DNA from: Candidatus Kinetoplastibacterium desouzaii TCC079E
GTDB lineage: Bacteria; Pseudomonadota; Gammaproteobacteria; Burkholderiales; Burkholderiaceae_B
DNA length: 64,000 nucleotides
Assembly (NCBI RefSeq): GCF_000340795.1
Contig: NC_020294.1
Location: forward strand, 558,001 to 622,000
Direction: 5' to 3'
In this document: positions 1 through 11,252 of the stretch, piece after piece
Layout: every line of letters starts with the position of its first letter
Position numbering within the stretch: the first letter of the stretch is position 1
The notes under the pieces: generated by a model
Told to the model about the DNA's origin: nothing
Databases searched by the model: none
The model's input: only the letters and a program-made list of their open reading frames with translations
Position numbers and translations under genes: made by a program

Positions 1-210
1 ATATTCACCACTAATTATTTGGTAGAAGACCCATAAAGACCCAATAAAAGATATAAAAATGCTAGATATTGTAATAGTATGAGATGCACTTTTATTAAAA
101 ATAGGCTTTCCCAAAAAACTAGTTCCAAATAATCCAGACAATATAGATCCTAACAAAGGAGTAAAAGCTATAATAAAAAAAATATTAGGATTTGACAAAA
201 AAATATTCAT
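1..210 (-). CDS. nuoL: NADH-quinone oxidoreductase subunit L, N-terminal part (truncated by window edge)
   Basis: The frame starts with ATG (reverse complement of 208-210) and reads without a stop through the left edge, giving about 70 residues. The start MNIFLSNPNIFFIIAFTPLL followed by a glycine-rich turn (GSILSGLFGTSFLGK) and a second hydrophobic stretch is the usual NuoL N-terminus. NuoL is one of the antiporter-like proton-pumping subunits of complex I in the inner membrane. It begins 13 bases after the nuoK stop on the same strand, so it is the next gene of the nuo operon. The catalytic part and the C-terminus lie outside the window. Confidence 0.9.
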   Translation of the reverse strand, partial: MNIFLSNPNIFFIIAFTPLLGSILSGLFGTSFLGKPIFNKSASHTITISSIFISFIGSLWVFYQIISGEY

Positions 211-223
211 TCTTTACTCTCTA

Positions 224-532
224 TCATCCTTTAAGACTACTAATTTTATCTGAACTTATAGCACCTAAACTTCTAAATAATAGAACTAATAATGCTAACC
301 CTATAGCCACTTCAGCAGCTGCTACTGTCATAATAAAGAACACAAAAACTTGACCTGAAATATCATTAGAAAATCTAGAAAATGATACTAGATTAAAATT
401 CACAGATAAAAGCATTAATTCAATAGACATTAATAGTACTATAAGATTATTCCTATTTATAAAAATACCTACCATTCCAATAGAAAAAATAATAGAACTA
501 AGAATAAGACAATGAGCTAAAGTTAACATCAT
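224..532 (-). CDS. nuoK: NADH-quinone oxidoreductase subunit K
   Basis: This 102-residue, three-helix membrane subunit of complex I has the normal family length and ends in SLKG. The two conserved membrane glutamates of the proton path are visible at E38 (in SIELM) and E74 (in [10 protein letters not shown]). The start codon overlaps the nuoJ stop (ATGA arrangement), pointing to translational coupling. A GAGGAG ribosome binding site lies just upstream inside the last codons of nuoJ. A second ATG follows directly; the first is kept because it gives the family length. Confidence 0.96.
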   Translation of the reverse strand: MMLTLAHCLILSSIIFSIGMVGIFINRNNLIVLLMSIELMLLSVNFNLVSFSRFSNDISGQVFVFFIMTVAAAEVAIGLALLVLLFRSLGAISSDKISSLKG

Positions 533-1167
533 TTCTCCTCTTCTTTAGAGGAAACTAAATCTTTTTTAATAATGTAATAATTATTCATATTCTTAGGAAA
601 TTTAATCATAAGCACTCTATTATTAGGATCAGCCTTTAAAGCCATATTCAAATCATTTGTTTTATTATCTTTTCTAGATCGCAAGGCTAAAACAATAGCA
701 GACATCATTCCTACTAATAGTATAACTGCTCCTAATTCCACAGCCATAATATAATTAGAGTACATAGCTGAACCTATTAAAAAAGAATTAGAAACATCAC
801 TATTAATAATAGAGCTATAATTATCACCTTTCCAAGTGGTCCATAATACCATAAATGATTCTGAAACTATAACTAACGCTAAAATAAAAGCAAGAGTAAT
901 ATTTTTTCCAAGAAATTCATTAGTATATTTAACGTCAATCATCATCACCACAAACAAAAACAATACCATCACTGCGCCAACATAAACTAGAACTAATAAT
1001 AAAGATAAAAATTCAGCACCTAACAACATCCATATCATGGAAACATTTAGAAAAACAGAAATTAATTGCAAAACAGCCATTACCGGATTATTAGCTGTAA
1101 TAACAGAAATAGCAGATAAAACGGAAATCACAGACAAAAAGAAGAAAATAAAATCAACGAAACTCAT
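529..1167 (-). CDS. nuoJ: NADH-quinone oxidoreductase subunit J
   Basis: This 212-residue membrane subunit of complex I has about five hydrophobic segments in residues 1-165, including the conserved [17 protein letters not shown] stretch. A charged C-terminal tail of about 45 residues follows ([19 protein letters not shown] onward) and ends SSKEEEK. Such a tail is usual in betaproteobacterial NuoJ as far as I recall. It sits between nuoI and nuoK in the standard order and overlaps the nuoK start by four bases. Confidence 0.95.
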   Translation of the reverse strand: MSFVDFIFFFLSVISVLSAISVITANNPVMAVLQLISVFLNVSMIWMLLGAEFLSLLLVLVYVGAVMVLFLFVVMMIDVKYTNEFLGKNITLAFILALVIVSESFMVLWTTWKGDNYSSIINSDVSNSFLIGSAMYSNYIMAVELGAVILLVGMMSAIVLALRSRKDNKTNDLNMALKADPNNRVLMIKFPKNMNNYYIIKKDLVSSKEEEK

Positions 1168-1185
1168 TTCATAACCCTGAAATAT

Positions 1186-1674
1186 TCAACGATAAAAGGA
1201 ATCTTTAGTTTTTCTATACGAAATATCTGACTCATATTTATCACCAATTGCTAAAAGCATCTCTTTTGTAAAATAAAGATCACCTCTTTTTTCCCCATGG
1301 TATTCATAAAAATGAGTTTCAACTATAGAATCTACAGGACAACTTTCCTCACAAAAACCACAAAAAATACATTTTGTTAAATCAATATCATATCTTGTTG
1401 TACGACGTGAACCATCATCTCTCTCGTCAGATTCTATACTAATAGCCATTGATGGGCAAATTGCCTCACACAATTTACAAGCTATACAACGTTCTTCTCC
1501 ATTTGGGTATCTTCTTAAAGCATGCAAACCTCTAAACCTTGGAGATGTAGGTGTTTTTTCATAAGGATAAATCAATGTTGTTTTACTTTTAAAAAAATAT
1601 TTACCTGTTAAACACATGCCTTTAAAAAACTCAACAAGCATAAGGCTATCTAAAAATATTTTTATAGATTTCAT
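1186..1674 (-). CDS. nuoI: NADH-quinone oxidoreductase subunit I (two 4Fe-4S clusters)
   Basis: This 162-residue ferredoxin-like subunit passes electrons through clusters N6a and N6b towards the quinone site. Two CxxCxxCxxxCP motifs are complete: C63, C66, C69, C73 and C102, C105, C108, C112. The N-terminal 30 residues form the amphipathic membrane-docking helix. Length and order between nuoH and nuoJ are standard. All eight cluster ligands are intact, so the subunit looks functional. Confidence 0.97.
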   Translation of the reverse strand: MKSIKIFLDSLMLVEFFKGMCLTGKYFFKSKTTLIYPYEKTPTSPRFRGLHALRRYPNGEERCIACKLCEAICPSMAISIESDERDDGSRRTTRYDIDLTKCIFCGFCEESCPVDSIVETHFYEYHGEKRGDLYFTKEMLLAIGDKYESDISYRKTKDSFYR

Positions 1675-1696
1675 CTTATTCCTCTAATTTCAGAAA

Positions 1697-2773
1697 CTAA
1701 TACCATATATTCCAAGGACTTTTTACCCAAAAAGCTACTAGTAATAACCAAAAACCAGTTATAGGAATAAATATTTTCCAACCAAGTCTCATTATTTGAT
1801 CATATCTATATCTTGGGAAAGATGCTCTAAACCAAATAAACAAAGAAACAATAAAAAAAGTTTTTATACCAAGCCAAATCCATCCTGGTACAAGATTGAA
1901 AGGAGCAAATCCTAATGGAGAAATCCAACCACCTAAGAAAATTACAGAAGCCATACAAGACAAAAGAATCATATTTGCATATTCAGCAAGAAAAAAAGCG
2001 GCAAAGGCAACTCCAGAATATTCAACCATATGACCTGCTACAATCTCAGACTCACCTTCCACAACATCAAATGGATGTCTATTAGTTTCAGCTACAGCTG
2101 AAATTATGTAAATAATAAACAAAGGTAATAAAGGCAACCAGTTCCAAGATAAGAATGCAATACCCTTATTAGCAAAAAAACCATTATTCTGAATATTTAT
2201 AATATCACCAATATTCAAACTTTTAGAAACTAGAACAATTGTTACTAAAATAAAACCAATAGCCAATTCGTAAGATATCATTTGTGCAGATGCTCTTAAT
2301 GCACCTAACAATGCATATTTTGAGTTAGATGCCCAACCAGCAATAATAGTTCCGTATACACCTACTGATGTTATAGACATAAAATATAAAAGACCAGCAT
2401 TAATATCTGCAAGAACCATCTCTGGACCAAAAGGAATAACAGCCCAAGCAGCTAAAGCAGGCATAAGAGTAATTACAGGAGCAATTAAAAATAATATCTT
2501 GTTAGACTCACTAGGTAATACTATTTCTTTGGTAAGTAACTTTATAACATCAGCAAATGGCTGCAACAAACCATTATAACCAACTCTACTTGGTCCAAGT
2601 CTTACATGAAGTGCAGCAATCATTTTTCTTTCCCAATATGTTAGATATGCAACACATAATATTACAGGGAAAACAATAATTAATATTTTTAAAAAAGTAT
2701 AGAAAATCATTACAAGATTAGCTCCCATAAGATTTGCTAAGTAATTATTCATGGATGAAATTAATTTCAACAT
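1697..2773 (-). CDS. nuoH: NADH-quinone oxidoreductase subunit H
   Basis: This 358-residue inner-membrane subunit of complex I forms much of the quinone chamber. Typical motifs are [38 protein letters not shown] (residues about 46-83) and the acidic loop [20 protein letters not shown]. Eight hydrophobic segments can be seen. Its first codons overlap the end of nuoG by seven bases, so translation is probably coupled. Nothing is missing. Confidence 0.97.
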   Translation of the reverse strand: MLKLISSMNNYLANLMGANLVMIFYTFLKILIIVFPVILCVAYLTYWERKMIAALHVRLGPSRVGYNGLLQPFADVIKLLTKEIVLPSESNKILFLIAPVITLMPALAAWAVIPFGPEMVLADINAGLLYFMSITSVGVYGTIIAGWASNSKYALLGALRASAQMISYELAIGFILVTIVLVSKSLNIGDIINIQNNGFFANKGIAFLSWNWLPLLPLFIIYIISAVAETNRHPFDVVEGESEIVAGHMVEYSGVAFAAFFLAEYANMILLSCMASVIFLGGWISPLGFAPFNLVPGWIWLGIKTFFIVSLFIWFRASFPRYRYDQIMRLGWKIFIPITGFWLLLVAFWVKSPWNIWY

Positions 2774-5121
2774 TCTAACTTCTCCACATTTAGAAACTCA
2801 AAAGAACCGCCCAAAGCAGAGGTACTATCAAAAGTTGCTGATATATACAAACCATTGTCTGGAACTAATTCATCATGGATAGCAGTTAATTTAACACTAC
2901 CATAATTACTAGAAACCTTAACAACATCACCAGATAATAAGTTTAATTTATTTAAAGTAAATGTATTTAGTCTTAAAGAAGGCAATTCTGAAGCTTTTGT
3001 TCTCTGGAGAGAGCAAGAAGCTCTTAATATAGCATCAGAACGATATATAGGGACATCCGCAATTCTTTCAAATAAATTCACATTATCTTCGATTCCTATA
3101 AAAGAAATATTGATTCTATTAGAAAGTTTAGTTTTAAAATTAGGAGGTAATGAAACCTCTTTTATTAAATCAGAAGAAGTATAATCAAAACCAGGAAAAT
3201 TTAATAATCTACCTAATGAACAAAAAATTTTCCAAGCAGGTCTACTAAATCCCAAAGGTTTTACCACACCTTTAAAACTTTGAGACATACCTTGAGAATT
3301 TATATATGTTCCCGATGTTTCACTAAAAGGAGATACTGGAAGAATAATATTAGCCCAATTTTTGGCGGTAGAAAAATACGAAGAAAAAGAAACAGAAAAT
3401 TCAGATTTTTGTATATTTTCTAGAATCTTAGCTCCATTATCCACATCCAAATAAGGATCAGAATGAAGAATCAAATAAGATTTTAATGGTTTATCAAATA
3501 TTGAGGATTTACATTCCTTCTTTTTAGGGAAAAAACCAGAAATATATCCACCAATACAATTAGCACCGTAAGTCAAAAAACCTAAATCTGATTTAACAAT
3601 ATCAGCAAAATAACCAGCATTAGCTATTAACTTAGAAGAGTTTGGAAGAGATACGGCCATATTTCCTATTAATATAGCTGTTTTTTTATTTTTAACTAAA
3701 AATTCTTTAGCAATAACACTTAATAAAGGTTCAAATTCATCCAAATCTAAAAATTCAAATTCCTTTGGAATAGGTTTATTTTCTAATTTTAATAAAATAA
3801 CAGATAATTTTGCTAAAACTCTATGTATTTTTGAAGGAACAACAGTTAATTGTCCAGCAATATCAATATACTCATCACTTCGATAACTATTAATTAAAAA
3901 CACCTTGGCTCCAGATTTAGCTGCTTTACGTAATCTATGAGCTAATAATGGATGATCATTTCTAAGTCTTGATCCTACTACCAAGACAACATCTAATTTT
4001 TCTATATCTTCAAAAGACATGCCAAGCCAAGGATAACCTTCTATAACATTATCCAGGTTACAATCATTTTTTCTTGTTCTAAAATCTAAATTATCTGAAC
4101 CCAAATTAGATAATAGCTTAGATAATAAATAGAATTCCTCAACTGTAGAATATTCAGAAGCTATAGCACCTATCTCTTCTGGCCCATATTTATTGCTTAT
4201 GTTTAATAAATTACTAACAACCTTATCTAAAGCATCATTCCACGATATTTCAACCCAATTGCCATTAACATCCTTAAACAAAGGATGAGACAATCTATCC
4301 GAACTATTTAATCCTTCATATGAAAAACGATCTCTATCGCTAATCCAACATTCATTAATAGACTCATTCTCAAAAGGAACAACTCTAGCAACATAATCAT
4401 CTTTAATTTGCATTGTTAAATTTGTGCCTGTACTATCATGAGGACTTATTGACTTCCTTCTAGATAACTCCCAAGTACGAGCCTTGAATCTAAAAGGTTT
4501 TGATGTTAAAGCTCCTACAGGGCACAAATCTATCATATTACCAGAAAGCTCTGATTCTACGTAATTACCTAAAAATGTTGAAATCTCTGATTTTTCACCG
4601 CGCCCAAGCATCCCTAATTCCATTACACCTGCAATTTCCTGCCCAAAACGTATACAACGAGTACAATGAATACATCTACTCATTTCCTCAGCAGATATTA
4701 AAGGACCTAAGTTTTTATGAAAAACAATTCTTTTTTCCTTCTCTGTGTAACGAGATTTAGTTTTACCATAACCAACAGATAAATCTTGTAATTGACATTC
4801 ACCACCTTGATCACAAACTGGACAATCCAAAGGATGGTTAATAAGTAAAAATTCTATTACTGAATTTTGTGCCTCTTTAACTTTTTTAGAGTCAGTATAT
4901 ACAACCATACCCTCATTAACTATAGTAGAACAAGCAGGCAAAACCTTAGGAGATTTTTCTACCTCTACTAAACACATACGACAGTTTGCAGCGACTGACA
5001 ACTTTTTGTGATAACAAAAATGAGGTATAAAACAACCTGTTTGTTTAGTAGCCTGTATAAGATTACTTCCTTTGGGTACTTTTACTTTATTACCATTCAC
5101 GGTGATTTCAATCATTTGCAT
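2767..5121 (-). CDS. nuoG: NADH-quinone oxidoreductase subunit G (iron-sulfur, molybdopterin-fold)
   Basis: This 784-residue peripheral subunit has an N-terminal 2Fe-2S domain with C36, C47, C50 and C64. A second cluster set follows with H96, C100, C103 and C109, and a third with C150, C153, C156 and C200. The rest is the molybdopterin-oxidoreductase-like fold without a cofactor site. The extra N7 cluster cysteines found in E. coli NuoG are not present. The start at M1 ([10 protein letters not shown]) or M3 cannot be decided; M3 matches relatives better. It lies between nuoF (9 bases away) and nuoH (overlap). Confidence 0.96.
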   Translation of the reverse strand: MQMIEITVNGNKVKVPKGSNLIQATKQTGCFIPHFCYHKKLSVAANCRMCLVEVEKSPKVLPACSTIVNEGMVVYTDSKKVKEAQNSVIEFLLINHPLDCPVCDQGGECQLQDLSVGYGKTKSRYTEKEKRIVFHKNLGPLISAEEMSRCIHCTRCIRFGQEIAGVMELGMLGRGEKSEISTFLGNYVESELSGNMIDLCPVGALTSKPFRFKARTWELSRRKSISPHDSTGTNLTMQIKDDYVARVVPFENESINECWISDRDRFSYEGLNSSDRLSHPLFKDVNGNWVEISWNDALDKVVSNLLNISNKYGPEEIGAIASEYSTVEEFYLLSKLLSNLGSDNLDFRTRKNDCNLDNVIEGYPWLGMSFEDIEKLDVVLVVGSRLRNDHPLLAHRLRKAAKSGAKVFLINSYRSDEYIDIAGQLTVVPSKIHRVLAKLSVILLKLENKPIPKEFEFLDLDEFEPLLSVIAKEFLVKNKKTAILIGNMAVSLPNSSKLIANAGYFADIVKSDLGFLTYGANCIGGYISGFFPKKKECKSSIFDKPLKSYLILHSDPYLDVDNGAKILENIQKSEFSVSFSSYFSTAKNWANIILPVSPFSETSGTYINSQGMSQSFKGVVKPLGFSRPAWKIFCSLGRLLNFPGFDYTSSDLIKEVSLPPNFKTKLSNRINISFIGIEDNVNLFERIADVPIYRSDAILRASCSLQRTKASELPSLRLNTFTLNKLNLLSGDVVKVSSNYGSVKLTAIHDELVPDNGLYISATFDSTSALGGSFEFLNVEKLEC

Positions 5122-5130
5122 TTTCAGACT

Positions 5131-6498
5131 CTACAAATATTTTTTTACTAAACATGATTTGTTTTCTATATGATAAGAAAACTCATTTTGAAAATGTTTT
5201 AAAAAACTTATAACAGGCATTGCTGCTGCATCTCCCAATGCACAAATTGTACGACCCATAATGTTATTGGCTATTGAATTTAATAACTCTAAATCACCAG
5301 CATTACCAGAACCATTTTCTATTCTATTTAAAACTCGATAAATCCAACCTGTACCCTCTCTGCAAGGAGTACATTGACCACAACTTTCTTCATAATAAAA
5401 ATAAGATAATCTTAGTAAAGATTTAACCATACATCTAGTTTCATCAATAACAATAACAGCTCCAGAACCTAACATAGAACCAGCTTTAAATATGGAATCA
5501 TAATCCATTGTACAATTCATTATAATATCAGCTGGCAAAACAGGTGAACTAGACCCACCTGGAATTACGGCTTTTAACTTATTATTATTACGCATTCCGC
5601 CAACCAAATCTAAAATAACACTAAATGGTGTACCTAAAGGCACTTCATAATTACCAGGAAATTTTATATCTCCGCTAATAGAAAAAATTTTTGTCCCACC
5701 ATTATTGGGTTTTCCTAACTTTAAATATTTATCAGAACCATTTAATATTATCCAAGGAACAGAAGCAAAAGTTTCAGTGTTGTTAATCGTAGTAGGTTTA
5801 TCATATAGACCAACACTAGCAGGGAAAGGAGGTTTAAATCTAGGTTGACCTTTCTTACCTTCCAATGATTCCAACAATGCAGTTTCTTCACCACATATAT
5901 AAGCTCCATAACCATGCACTGCATGCAAATCAAAATTAAAATTAGAACCCAATATATTTGATCCTAAAAAACCAGCTAATCTTGCTTCATTTATTGCTTC
6001 TTCGAATCGACTATAAACCTCAAAAATTTCACCATGAATATAATTATAACCAATAGTAATATTCATAGCATAAGCAGCTATTATCATGCCCTCTATTACC
6101 AAATGAGGATTAAATCTTAATATATCACGATCTTTGAATGTTCCAGGTTCACCTTCATCTGAATTACAAACTAAATATTTCTGACCTTCATATCCACGTG
6201 GCATAAAAGTCCATTTCAAACCAGTTGGAAAACCAGCTCCACCTCTACCCCGTAAACATGACATCTTAATTTCTTCTATAACTGCTTCAGGAGTCATATT
6301 AGATTCAAGGATTTTTTTTATAGCTTTGTAACCATTTCTTTTTAAATAATCCTCTATTCTCCAATTATTACCATTAATACCGTCAAAAATTAACGGAGAA
6401 ATATGTCTACCATGGAAACACATGGAATTATTCAAAGTTCCATCTGGCGATGGCTCTAGAGCATTAAATAAAGTATTTTCAGAAAACTCAAATTCCAT
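5131..6498 (-). CDS. nuoF: NADH-quinone oxidoreductase subunit F (NADH and FMN site)
   Basis: This 455-residue subunit oxidises NADH through FMN and hands electrons to a 4Fe-4S cluster. The glycine-rich NADH-binding motif [10 protein letters not shown] is at residues 84-93 and the FMN region [18 protein letters not shown] at 108-125. The cluster ligands are C373, C376 and C379 ([13 protein letters not shown]) plus C419. It begins 3 bases after nuoE ends. The N-terminal 40 residues are slightly longer than in some relatives and carry no recognised motif. Confidence 0.97.
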   Translation of the reverse strand: MEFEFSENTLFNALEPSPDGTLNNSMCFHGRHISPLIFDGINGNNWRIEDYLKRNGYKAIKKILESNMTPEAVIEEIKMSCLRGRGGAGFPTGLKWTFMPRGYEGQKYLVCNSDEGEPGTFKDRDILRFNPHLVIEGMIIAAYAMNITIGYNYIHGEIFEVYSRFEEAINEARLAGFLGSNILGSNFNFDLHAVHGYGAYICGEETALLESLEGKKGQPRFKPPFPASVGLYDKPTTINNTETFASVPWIILNGSDKYLKLGKPNNGGTKIFSISGDIKFPGNYEVPLGTPFSVILDLVGGMRNNNKLKAVIPGGSSSPVLPADIIMNCTMDYDSIFKAGSMLGSGAVIVIDETRCMVKSLLRLSYFYYEESCGQCTPCREGTGWIYRVLNRIENGSGNAGDLELLNSIANNIMGRTICALGDAAAMPVISFLKHFQNEFSYHIENKSCLVKKYL

Positions 6499-6501
6499 AG
6501 T

Positions 6502-6993
6502 CTATTCTCCCTTTTCATTTGAGAGAAACTTAATCAAAAAATCTATTTTTTCCTCAGTCATCCTTACACACATTTTATTATTATTAACTAATAAAACAGG
6601 AGCATCACCACAAGCACCTAAACACTCACTCTCAACTAAAGTAAATTTCTTGTCCTGAGTAGTCTCATGAAAATCAATACCTAATTTTCTTTTTAAACAC
6701 AAAGATATTTCAACGCTTCCTCTTAAAGCACAAGAGAGATTAGTGCAAATAGAAATTTTGTTTTTACCAATAGGTTTCGTATTAAACATACTATAAAATG
6801 TTGCAACTTCTTGTGCTGCTATAAAAGGCACTCCTATATAATTAGCTACTTCTTTTATAATATCTAAAGATAACCAAGATTTTTCTTCTTGAGCAATAGC
6901 CAACGCTGATATTAAAGCGGATCGACGTTCATCCTTAGGAAACTTATCCAGTTCCGAATCTATTCTCTGATATGATTTTTTAGAAAGCAACAT
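6502..6993 (-). CDS. nuoE: NADH-quinone oxidoreductase subunit E (2Fe-2S)
   Basis: This 163-residue thioredoxin-fold subunit forms the NADH-dehydrogenase tip together with NuoF. The N1a cluster ligands are visible as C83, C88, C124 and C128 (CTNLSC and ECLGACGDAP). The N-terminal helical part (residues 1-60) with QEVATFYSMF is standard. It lies between nuoD and nuoF, as in other betaproteobacterial nuo operons. Confidence 0.97.
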   Translation of the reverse strand: MLLSKKSYQRIDSELDKFPKDERRSALISALAIAQEEKSWLSLDIIKEVANYIGVPFIAAQEVATFYSMFNTKPIGKNKISICTNLSCALRGSVEISLCLKRKLGIDFHETTQDKKFTLVESECLGACGDAPVLLVNNNKMCVRMTEEKIDFLIKFLSNEKGE

Positions 6994-7047
6994 ATTTTAT
7001 CTGTCTTCAGTTTAAATAAATTTAAATTTAGATCCTAATACAAATAA

Positions 7048-8304
7048 TTAGCGATCTATTTCTCCAAACACAATATCTTGTGTTCCTATAATAGTAACCA
7101 CATCAGAAATCATATGGCCTGTTGACATTTCTTCTAAAGACTGCAAATGAGCAAATCCAGGAGCACGAATTTTAACTCTATAAGGTTTATTAGCACCATC
7201 TGATAACAAATAAATACCAAACTCACCCTTAGGATGTTCTATTGATGAATAAACTTCACCAACAGGAGCACTAAAACCTTCACTAAAAAACTTAAAGTGA
7301 TGTATAAGATCCTCCATTCCTGTTTTCATATTTACCCTTTTGGGAGGAGTATACTTACAATTTTCAGTAATAACAACTCCTGGATTTTCACGTAACCATT
7401 TCACACATTGACGTATAATCTTATTACTTTCTCTCATTTCAGCTATACGAACCAAATATCTATCGTAGCAATCTCCATTAACACCAACAGGAATATCAAA
7501 ATCTAAATCTTGGTATATTTCATAAGGTTGATTCTTTCGTAAGTCCCAAACAACACCAGAACCACGCAACATAGGACCAGTAAAACCCAACGCTTTAGCC
7601 CTTTCAGGAGAAACTACTCCGACTCCAACTAACCTTTGTTTCCAAATTCTGTTGTTTGTTAAAAGATTTTCATACTCATCTATACACCCAGGAAATCTTT
7701 CAGTAAAATCATAAATAAAATCCAACAAAGACCCTGAACGTGCAGCATTCATTCTCTCAAAATCTTTTTTACCATGTATATTTTCAGAAACACTACTATA
7801 TTGTGGCATAGAGTCAGGCAAGTCTCTATAAACACCTCCAGGTCTATAATAAGCAGCATGCATTCTAGCCCCAGAAACAGCCTCATAACAATCCATTAAA
7901 TCTTCACGTTCCCGAAAAGCATATAAGAAAACAGCCATCGCACCTACATCTAATGCGTGAGAACCTAATGACATCAAATGATTTAATACCCGTGTAATCT
8001 CATCAAACATAACTCTTATATATTGGGCTCTTATAGGAACATCTATTCCTAATAATTTTTCAATTGCCATAACATACGCATGTTCATTACACATCATAGA
8101 AACATAATCTAAACGATCCATATAAGGTAAAGCTTGTATATAAGTTTTACTCTCTATTAACTTTTCTGTTGCTCTATGTAACAAACCTATATGAGGATCG
8201 GCTCTTTGTACAACCTCTCCATCCAACTCCAAAACCAATCTTAAAACACCATGAGCTGCTGGATGTTGTGGACCGAAATTTAAGGTATAAGTTTTAATAT
8301 CCAT
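7048..8304 (-). CDS. nuoD: NADH-quinone oxidoreductase subunit D
   Basis: This 418-residue subunit of the hydrogenase-derived module lines the quinone-reduction site together with NuoB. It starts [20 protein letters not shown], which holds the loop histidines near the quinone head group. It ends in the expected [29 protein letters not shown] region. NuoC and NuoD are separate genes here, as in betaproteobacteria, and not fused as in E. coli. The 54-base gap to nuoE is one of the wider ones in the operon. Confidence 0.97.
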   Translation of the reverse strand: MDIKTYTLNFGPQHPAAHGVLRLVLELDGEVVQRADPHIGLLHRATEKLIESKTYIQALPYMDRLDYVSMMCNEHAYVMAIEKLLGIDVPIRAQYIRVMFDEITRVLNHLMSLGSHALDVGAMAVFLYAFREREDLMDCYEAVSGARMHAAYYRPGGVYRDLPDSMPQYSSVSENIHGKKDFERMNAARSGSLLDFIYDFTERFPGCIDEYENLLTNNRIWKQRLVGVGVVSPERAKALGFTGPMLRGSGVVWDLRKNQPYEIYQDLDFDIPVGVNGDCYDRYLVRIAEMRESNKIIRQCVKWLRENPGVVITENCKYTPPKRVNMKTGMEDLIHHFKFFSEGFSAPVGEVYSSIEHPKGEFGIYLLSDGANKPYRVKIRAPGFAHLQSLEEMSTGHMISDVVTIIGTQDIVFGEIDR

Positions 8305-8318
8305 AATAACTATTATAA

Positions 8319-8933
8319 TTATAATCCATATGAACTTTCACGAATAATTCTTGGGGTGATTTCTCTTGTATCAATACTAACATTCTTATATACAACCTTT
8401 TTAAGATCTTCATCATAAGTCATCTCTACATGCCCTGACAATGGAAAATCTTTGCGAAATGGATGGCCAACAAACCCATAGTCAGTTATTATTCGCCTTA
8501 GATCTGGGTTGTTATTAAATACCACCCCAAATAAATCAAAGGCCTCTCTTTCAAACCATCCAACTCCTGGCCAACATTTTACCAAAGAGTCAATAGCTGG
8601 ATAATCATTGCTACTTGCCCATGTTCTAACTCGTAGTCTCCAGTTTTTTACGATTGACAATAGATGTATAACAACCGCAAAACGCTTTCCAGAAAAAACT
8701 TCATCAACCTCACTAAGACTTGTCTTGCCCCAAGACAAATAATCTACAGCACACAAATCAATACAAGACTCAAAACATAATCTATTATCTGACTTTAAAA
8801 CATCACAAACATCCAACCAATCATCAGGCATAACTTCTAGTGTCAATTCATTAAAAGCAATATCTAATAAATTCACCTGATAATTTCCTAAAGTCTGACA
8901 TAGAGTATTTTTTAAAATTTCCAATTGATTCAT
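8319..8933 (-). CDS. nuoC: NADH-quinone oxidoreductase subunit C
   Basis: This 204-residue subunit belongs to the 30 kDa complex I family. The family signature [40 protein letters not shown] is complete at about residues 126-165. It ends in [10 protein letters not shown]. It binds NuoD in the peripheral arm and carries no cofactor. It lies 14 bases upstream of nuoD on the same strand. Confidence 0.96.
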   Translation of the reverse strand: MNQLEILKNTLCQTLGNYQVNLLDIAFNELTLEVMPDDWLDVCDVLKSDNRLCFESCIDLCAVDYLSWGKTSLSEVDEVFSGKRFAVVIHLLSIVKNWRLRVRTWASSNDYPAIDSLVKCWPGVGWFEREAFDLFGVVFNNNPDLRRIITDYGFVGHPFRKDFPLSGHVEMTYDEDLKKVVYKNVSIDTREITPRIIRESSYGL

Positions 8934-8989
8934 CTAAATTTAAATCCTTATTTAATAAAGAATATTTACTTTTTCAAAATTTTTTAAAA

Positions 8990-9466
8990 CTACCTTGTAA
9001 TATTATTATTCGCAGTAATTTTCTTTTGCATTTGAAAAAGACCATAAATCAAAGCTTCAGCAGTAGGAGGACAACCAGGCACATAAACATCAACTGGAAC
9101 TATACGATCACAACCTCTCACTACTGAATAAGAGTAGTGATAATAACCACCTCCATTAGCACATGACCCCATAGATAAAACCCACCTAGGCTCTGGCATC
9201 TGATCATATACTTTTCTTAAAGCTGGAGCCATTTTATTACATAAAGTACCAGCAACGATCATCAAATCAGACTGACGTGGACTTGGTCTAAAAATAATAC
9301 CAAACTGATCAAGGTCATAACGAGCTGCTCCAGCATGCATCATTTCAACAGCACAACAAGCCAACCCAAAAGTCATTGGCCATATAGAACCAGACTGAGC
9401 CCATTTCAGAACCTTATCAGCACTAGTAGTTATAAAACCTTGTTTAAGAATACCTTCTGTAGACAT
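8990..9466 (-). CDS. nuoB: NADH-quinone oxidoreductase subunit B (cluster N2)
   Basis: This 158-residue subunit holds the terminal 4Fe-4S cluster N2, which reduces quinone. The adjacent cysteines C37 and C38 (LACCAVEMM), C102 ([12 protein letters not shown]) and C132 (VPGCPP) are all present. Length is normal for the family. The gaps to nuoA (42 bases) and nuoC (56 bases) hold no visible gene. Confidence 0.97.
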   Translation of the reverse strand: MSTEGILKQGFITTSADKVLKWAQSGSIWPMTFGLACCAVEMMHAGAARYDLDQFGIIFRPSPRQSDLMIVAGTLCNKMAPALRKVYDQMPEPRWVLSMGSCANGGGYYHYSYSVVRGCDRIVPVDVYVPGCPPTAEALIYGLFQMQKKITANNNITR

Positions 9467-9508
9467 AAATTCAATCTCTGAAAAAAAAACAATATTTTTT
9501 ATAAGAAA

Positions 9509-9868
9509 CTATTCCCACTCTATAGCACCCTTCTTCCATTCATACACAAAACCAATAACTAAAATAGCTAAAAACACCAAAACAGCAAAAAAACTACTAA
9601 TACCTAATGAGTCTTGTGCCATAGCCCATGGAAACAAAAACGCAATTTCAAGATCGAATAATATGAACAATATTGCTACCAAATAATAACGTATATCAAA
9701 CTGCATACGAGCATCACCAAATGATTCAAACCCACATTCATAAGGAGATGTTTTTTCTTGATAAGGAGATCTTTTCCCTAACAAATACCCTAATAGCAAT
9801 AAAATAAAACCAAGAACTATCGATACCAATATAAAAAAGAACACAGGAAAGTATTGCTCTAAAATCAT
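9509..9868 (-). CDS. nuoA: NADH-quinone oxidoreductase subunit A
   Basis: This 119-residue protein is the first gene of the complex I operon. It has three transmembrane helices and the conserved loop [22 protein letters not shown] between helices 1 and 2. The start is supported by an AGGA site about 10 bases upstream. A probable promoter lies 40-50 bases upstream, so the operon transcript starts close to this gene. Confidence 0.96.
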   Translation of the reverse strand: MILEQYFPVFFFILVSIVLGFILLLLGYLLGKRSPYQEKTSPYECGFESFGDARMQFDIRYYLVAILFILFDLEIAFLFPWAMAQDSLGISSFFAVLVFLAILVIGFVYEWKKGAIEWE

Positions 9869-9909
9869 AACAGTTAATTCCTAATGAAGAAATCTGAAAA
9901 TAATTTAAT

Positions 9910-9918
9910 ATTATAACA
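9910..9918 (-). promoter_or_regulatory. Probable nuo operon promoter (extended -10)
   Basis: On the minus strand the sequence TGTTATAAT is a perfect -10 hexamer with the upstream TG of extended -10 promoters. No good -35 element is seen at the usual distance. It sits between the porin terminator and nuoA, the only place for an operon promoter in this gap. Confidence 0.5.
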
Positions 9919-9956
9919 CTTAGAATAAACTATTACTCTTAAAGAAATATTCTTTT

Positions 9957-10000
9957 AAAAAATTGAAAGCCACCCTCTACTAAAGACAGGTGGCTTTCAA
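9957..10000 (-). terminator. Rho-independent terminator of the porin gene
   Basis: A 12-bp perfect stem with core GAAAGCCACC / GGTGGCTTTC and a 14-base loop is followed on the minus strand by six T. It lies 67 bases downstream of the porin stop and upstream of the nuo promoter, so it separates the two units. Confidence 0.85.
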
Positions 10001-10067
10001 TATTGGAATACACCCAATAAAGCTAAGTATAGTTACGTAACATACCTAAACTACTTGATTATTAGAT

Positions 10068-11252
10068 TTAGAATGAATGACGAACACCAAATCCAACAAC
10101 CTTACTCTTTGCACTATACAAGAAAGCATAGTCAGAAGCATAAGAACCATAAGCATATAAATTAGTACGCTTAGATAAATTATGTGTATAACCAACACTA
10201 TAAACATTCATAGCGTCATTATCACCAGTAAGTCTAGCTCCTTTAGGTTTTGCATTTACAGAAACACGTTGCCATGATCCAAAAACGTTATCAGAGTCAG
10301 ATAATGGAGCACTAACACCAAGAACATAAGAAGTTGAACGGAATCCATCTGCGTATTCTGTAATTAAACGGCTCAATCCTATAAGATCTTTATAACCATC
10401 TACATTAAGAGCACCAATCCATCCATCTAAAGTTTTAGCATAAGCTACAGACACCTTTGCAACTTCAAAATCATAAGAACCACCAATTGCATATGATCTT
10501 GGACTTACATCAAAATAAGCATCACGCTCTACACGTCTTTTAGAACCATTGATACAATCAAAAGATGCAGCTGCGGTTACTGGACCATTAGAATAACGAA
10601 TTCCAGTTGTAAAGGCACGATCGTTCTCGTTAGTTCTCCAGTTGGCTGCTTCTTCAGCTGAAAATGCATTGTTTACTGTAATACGTTCAGATTTAGCTGA
10701 CTTTGTATCCACACTAAAAGAATAACCAACACCAATATCAACACCATTAAAAGAAGGGGTTTGATACATAACCATGTTATCATAGCGAACATTAGCAGTA
10801 CCAATACTCATTCCCATAGATGATTGTTCAAATCCACCTTTAAATGGATCAATATTATTAAAATACTTACCAGCTATATTAGTTTGACGACCAATATCTA
10901 CACGACCCCAGGTGTCATTTGCCAAGCCAATAGTAGCCTGTCTTCCAAAGGCTCGGTTTGTCTGCGCAGAATCACCATTTCCTGAATTAAAACCACCCTC
11001 TAATACAAACTCGGCGCGCAAACCACTGCCTAATTCCTCAGTACCCTTTAACCCCCAGCGAGAACCACTTTGGGCTCCAGCAACAGGACCAATTCGACTA
11101 ATCTTATGTTTTACTCGACGAAAATCGCGAACCTCTACAGTGTTTGCACAAACACCTGTATCAACTAATCCATATAAAGTAACAGCCGTTTCTGCCTGGG
11201 CAATACCAGCAAAACTGGTAACCAAAGCAGCTGCAAGCAGAGTTTTTTTCAT
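10068..11252 (-). CDS. General outer-membrane porin (16-strand, Gram-negative porin family)
   Basis: This 394-residue precursor has a signal peptide MKKTLLAAALVTSFAGIAQA cleaved before ETAVTLYG. The start LYGLVDTG, the motif SGSRWGLKGTEELGSGLRAEFVLEGGF (residues 62-88) and the terminal FGVRHSF with last-residue Phe are those of betaproteobacterial trimeric porins. It would let small solutes cross the outer membrane. Base and codon use are visibly less AT-rich than in the neighbours, as expected for a highly expressed gene. The mature protein has only two cysteines, C35 and C233. A GGAG site lies 9 bases before the ATG. The gene stands between nuoA and tRNA-Leu with its own terminator. Confidence 0.93.
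   Translation of the reverse strand: MKKTLLAAALVTSFAGIAQAETAVTLYGLVDTGVCANTVEVRDFRRVKHKISRIGPVAGAQSGSRWGLKGTEELGSGLRAEFVLEGGFNSGNGDSAQTNRAFGRQATIGLANDTWGRVDIGRQTNIAGKYFNNIDPFKGGFEQSSMGMSIGTANVRYDNMVMYQTPSFNGVDIGVGYSFSVDTKSAKSERITVNNAFSAEEAANWRTNENDRAFTTGIRYSNGPVTAAASFDCINGSKRRVERDAYFDVSPRSYAIGGSYDFEVAKVSVAYAKTLDGWIGALNVDGYKDLIGLSRLITEYADGFRSTSYVLGVSAPLSDSDNVFGSWQRVSVNAKPKGARLTGDNDAMNVYSVGYTHNLSKRTNLYAYGSYASDYAFLYSAKSKVVGFGVRHSF

Noticed and set aside
4500-4760. 86-residue plus-strand ORF opposite nuoG
   Set aside because: The nuoG frame carries cluster-binding cysteines in this stretch; the opposite frame is low complexity.
2767-5121. Missing N7 cluster cysteines in NuoG as a sign of decay
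   Set aside because: Many complex I enzymes lack N7, and all other cluster ligands are intact.
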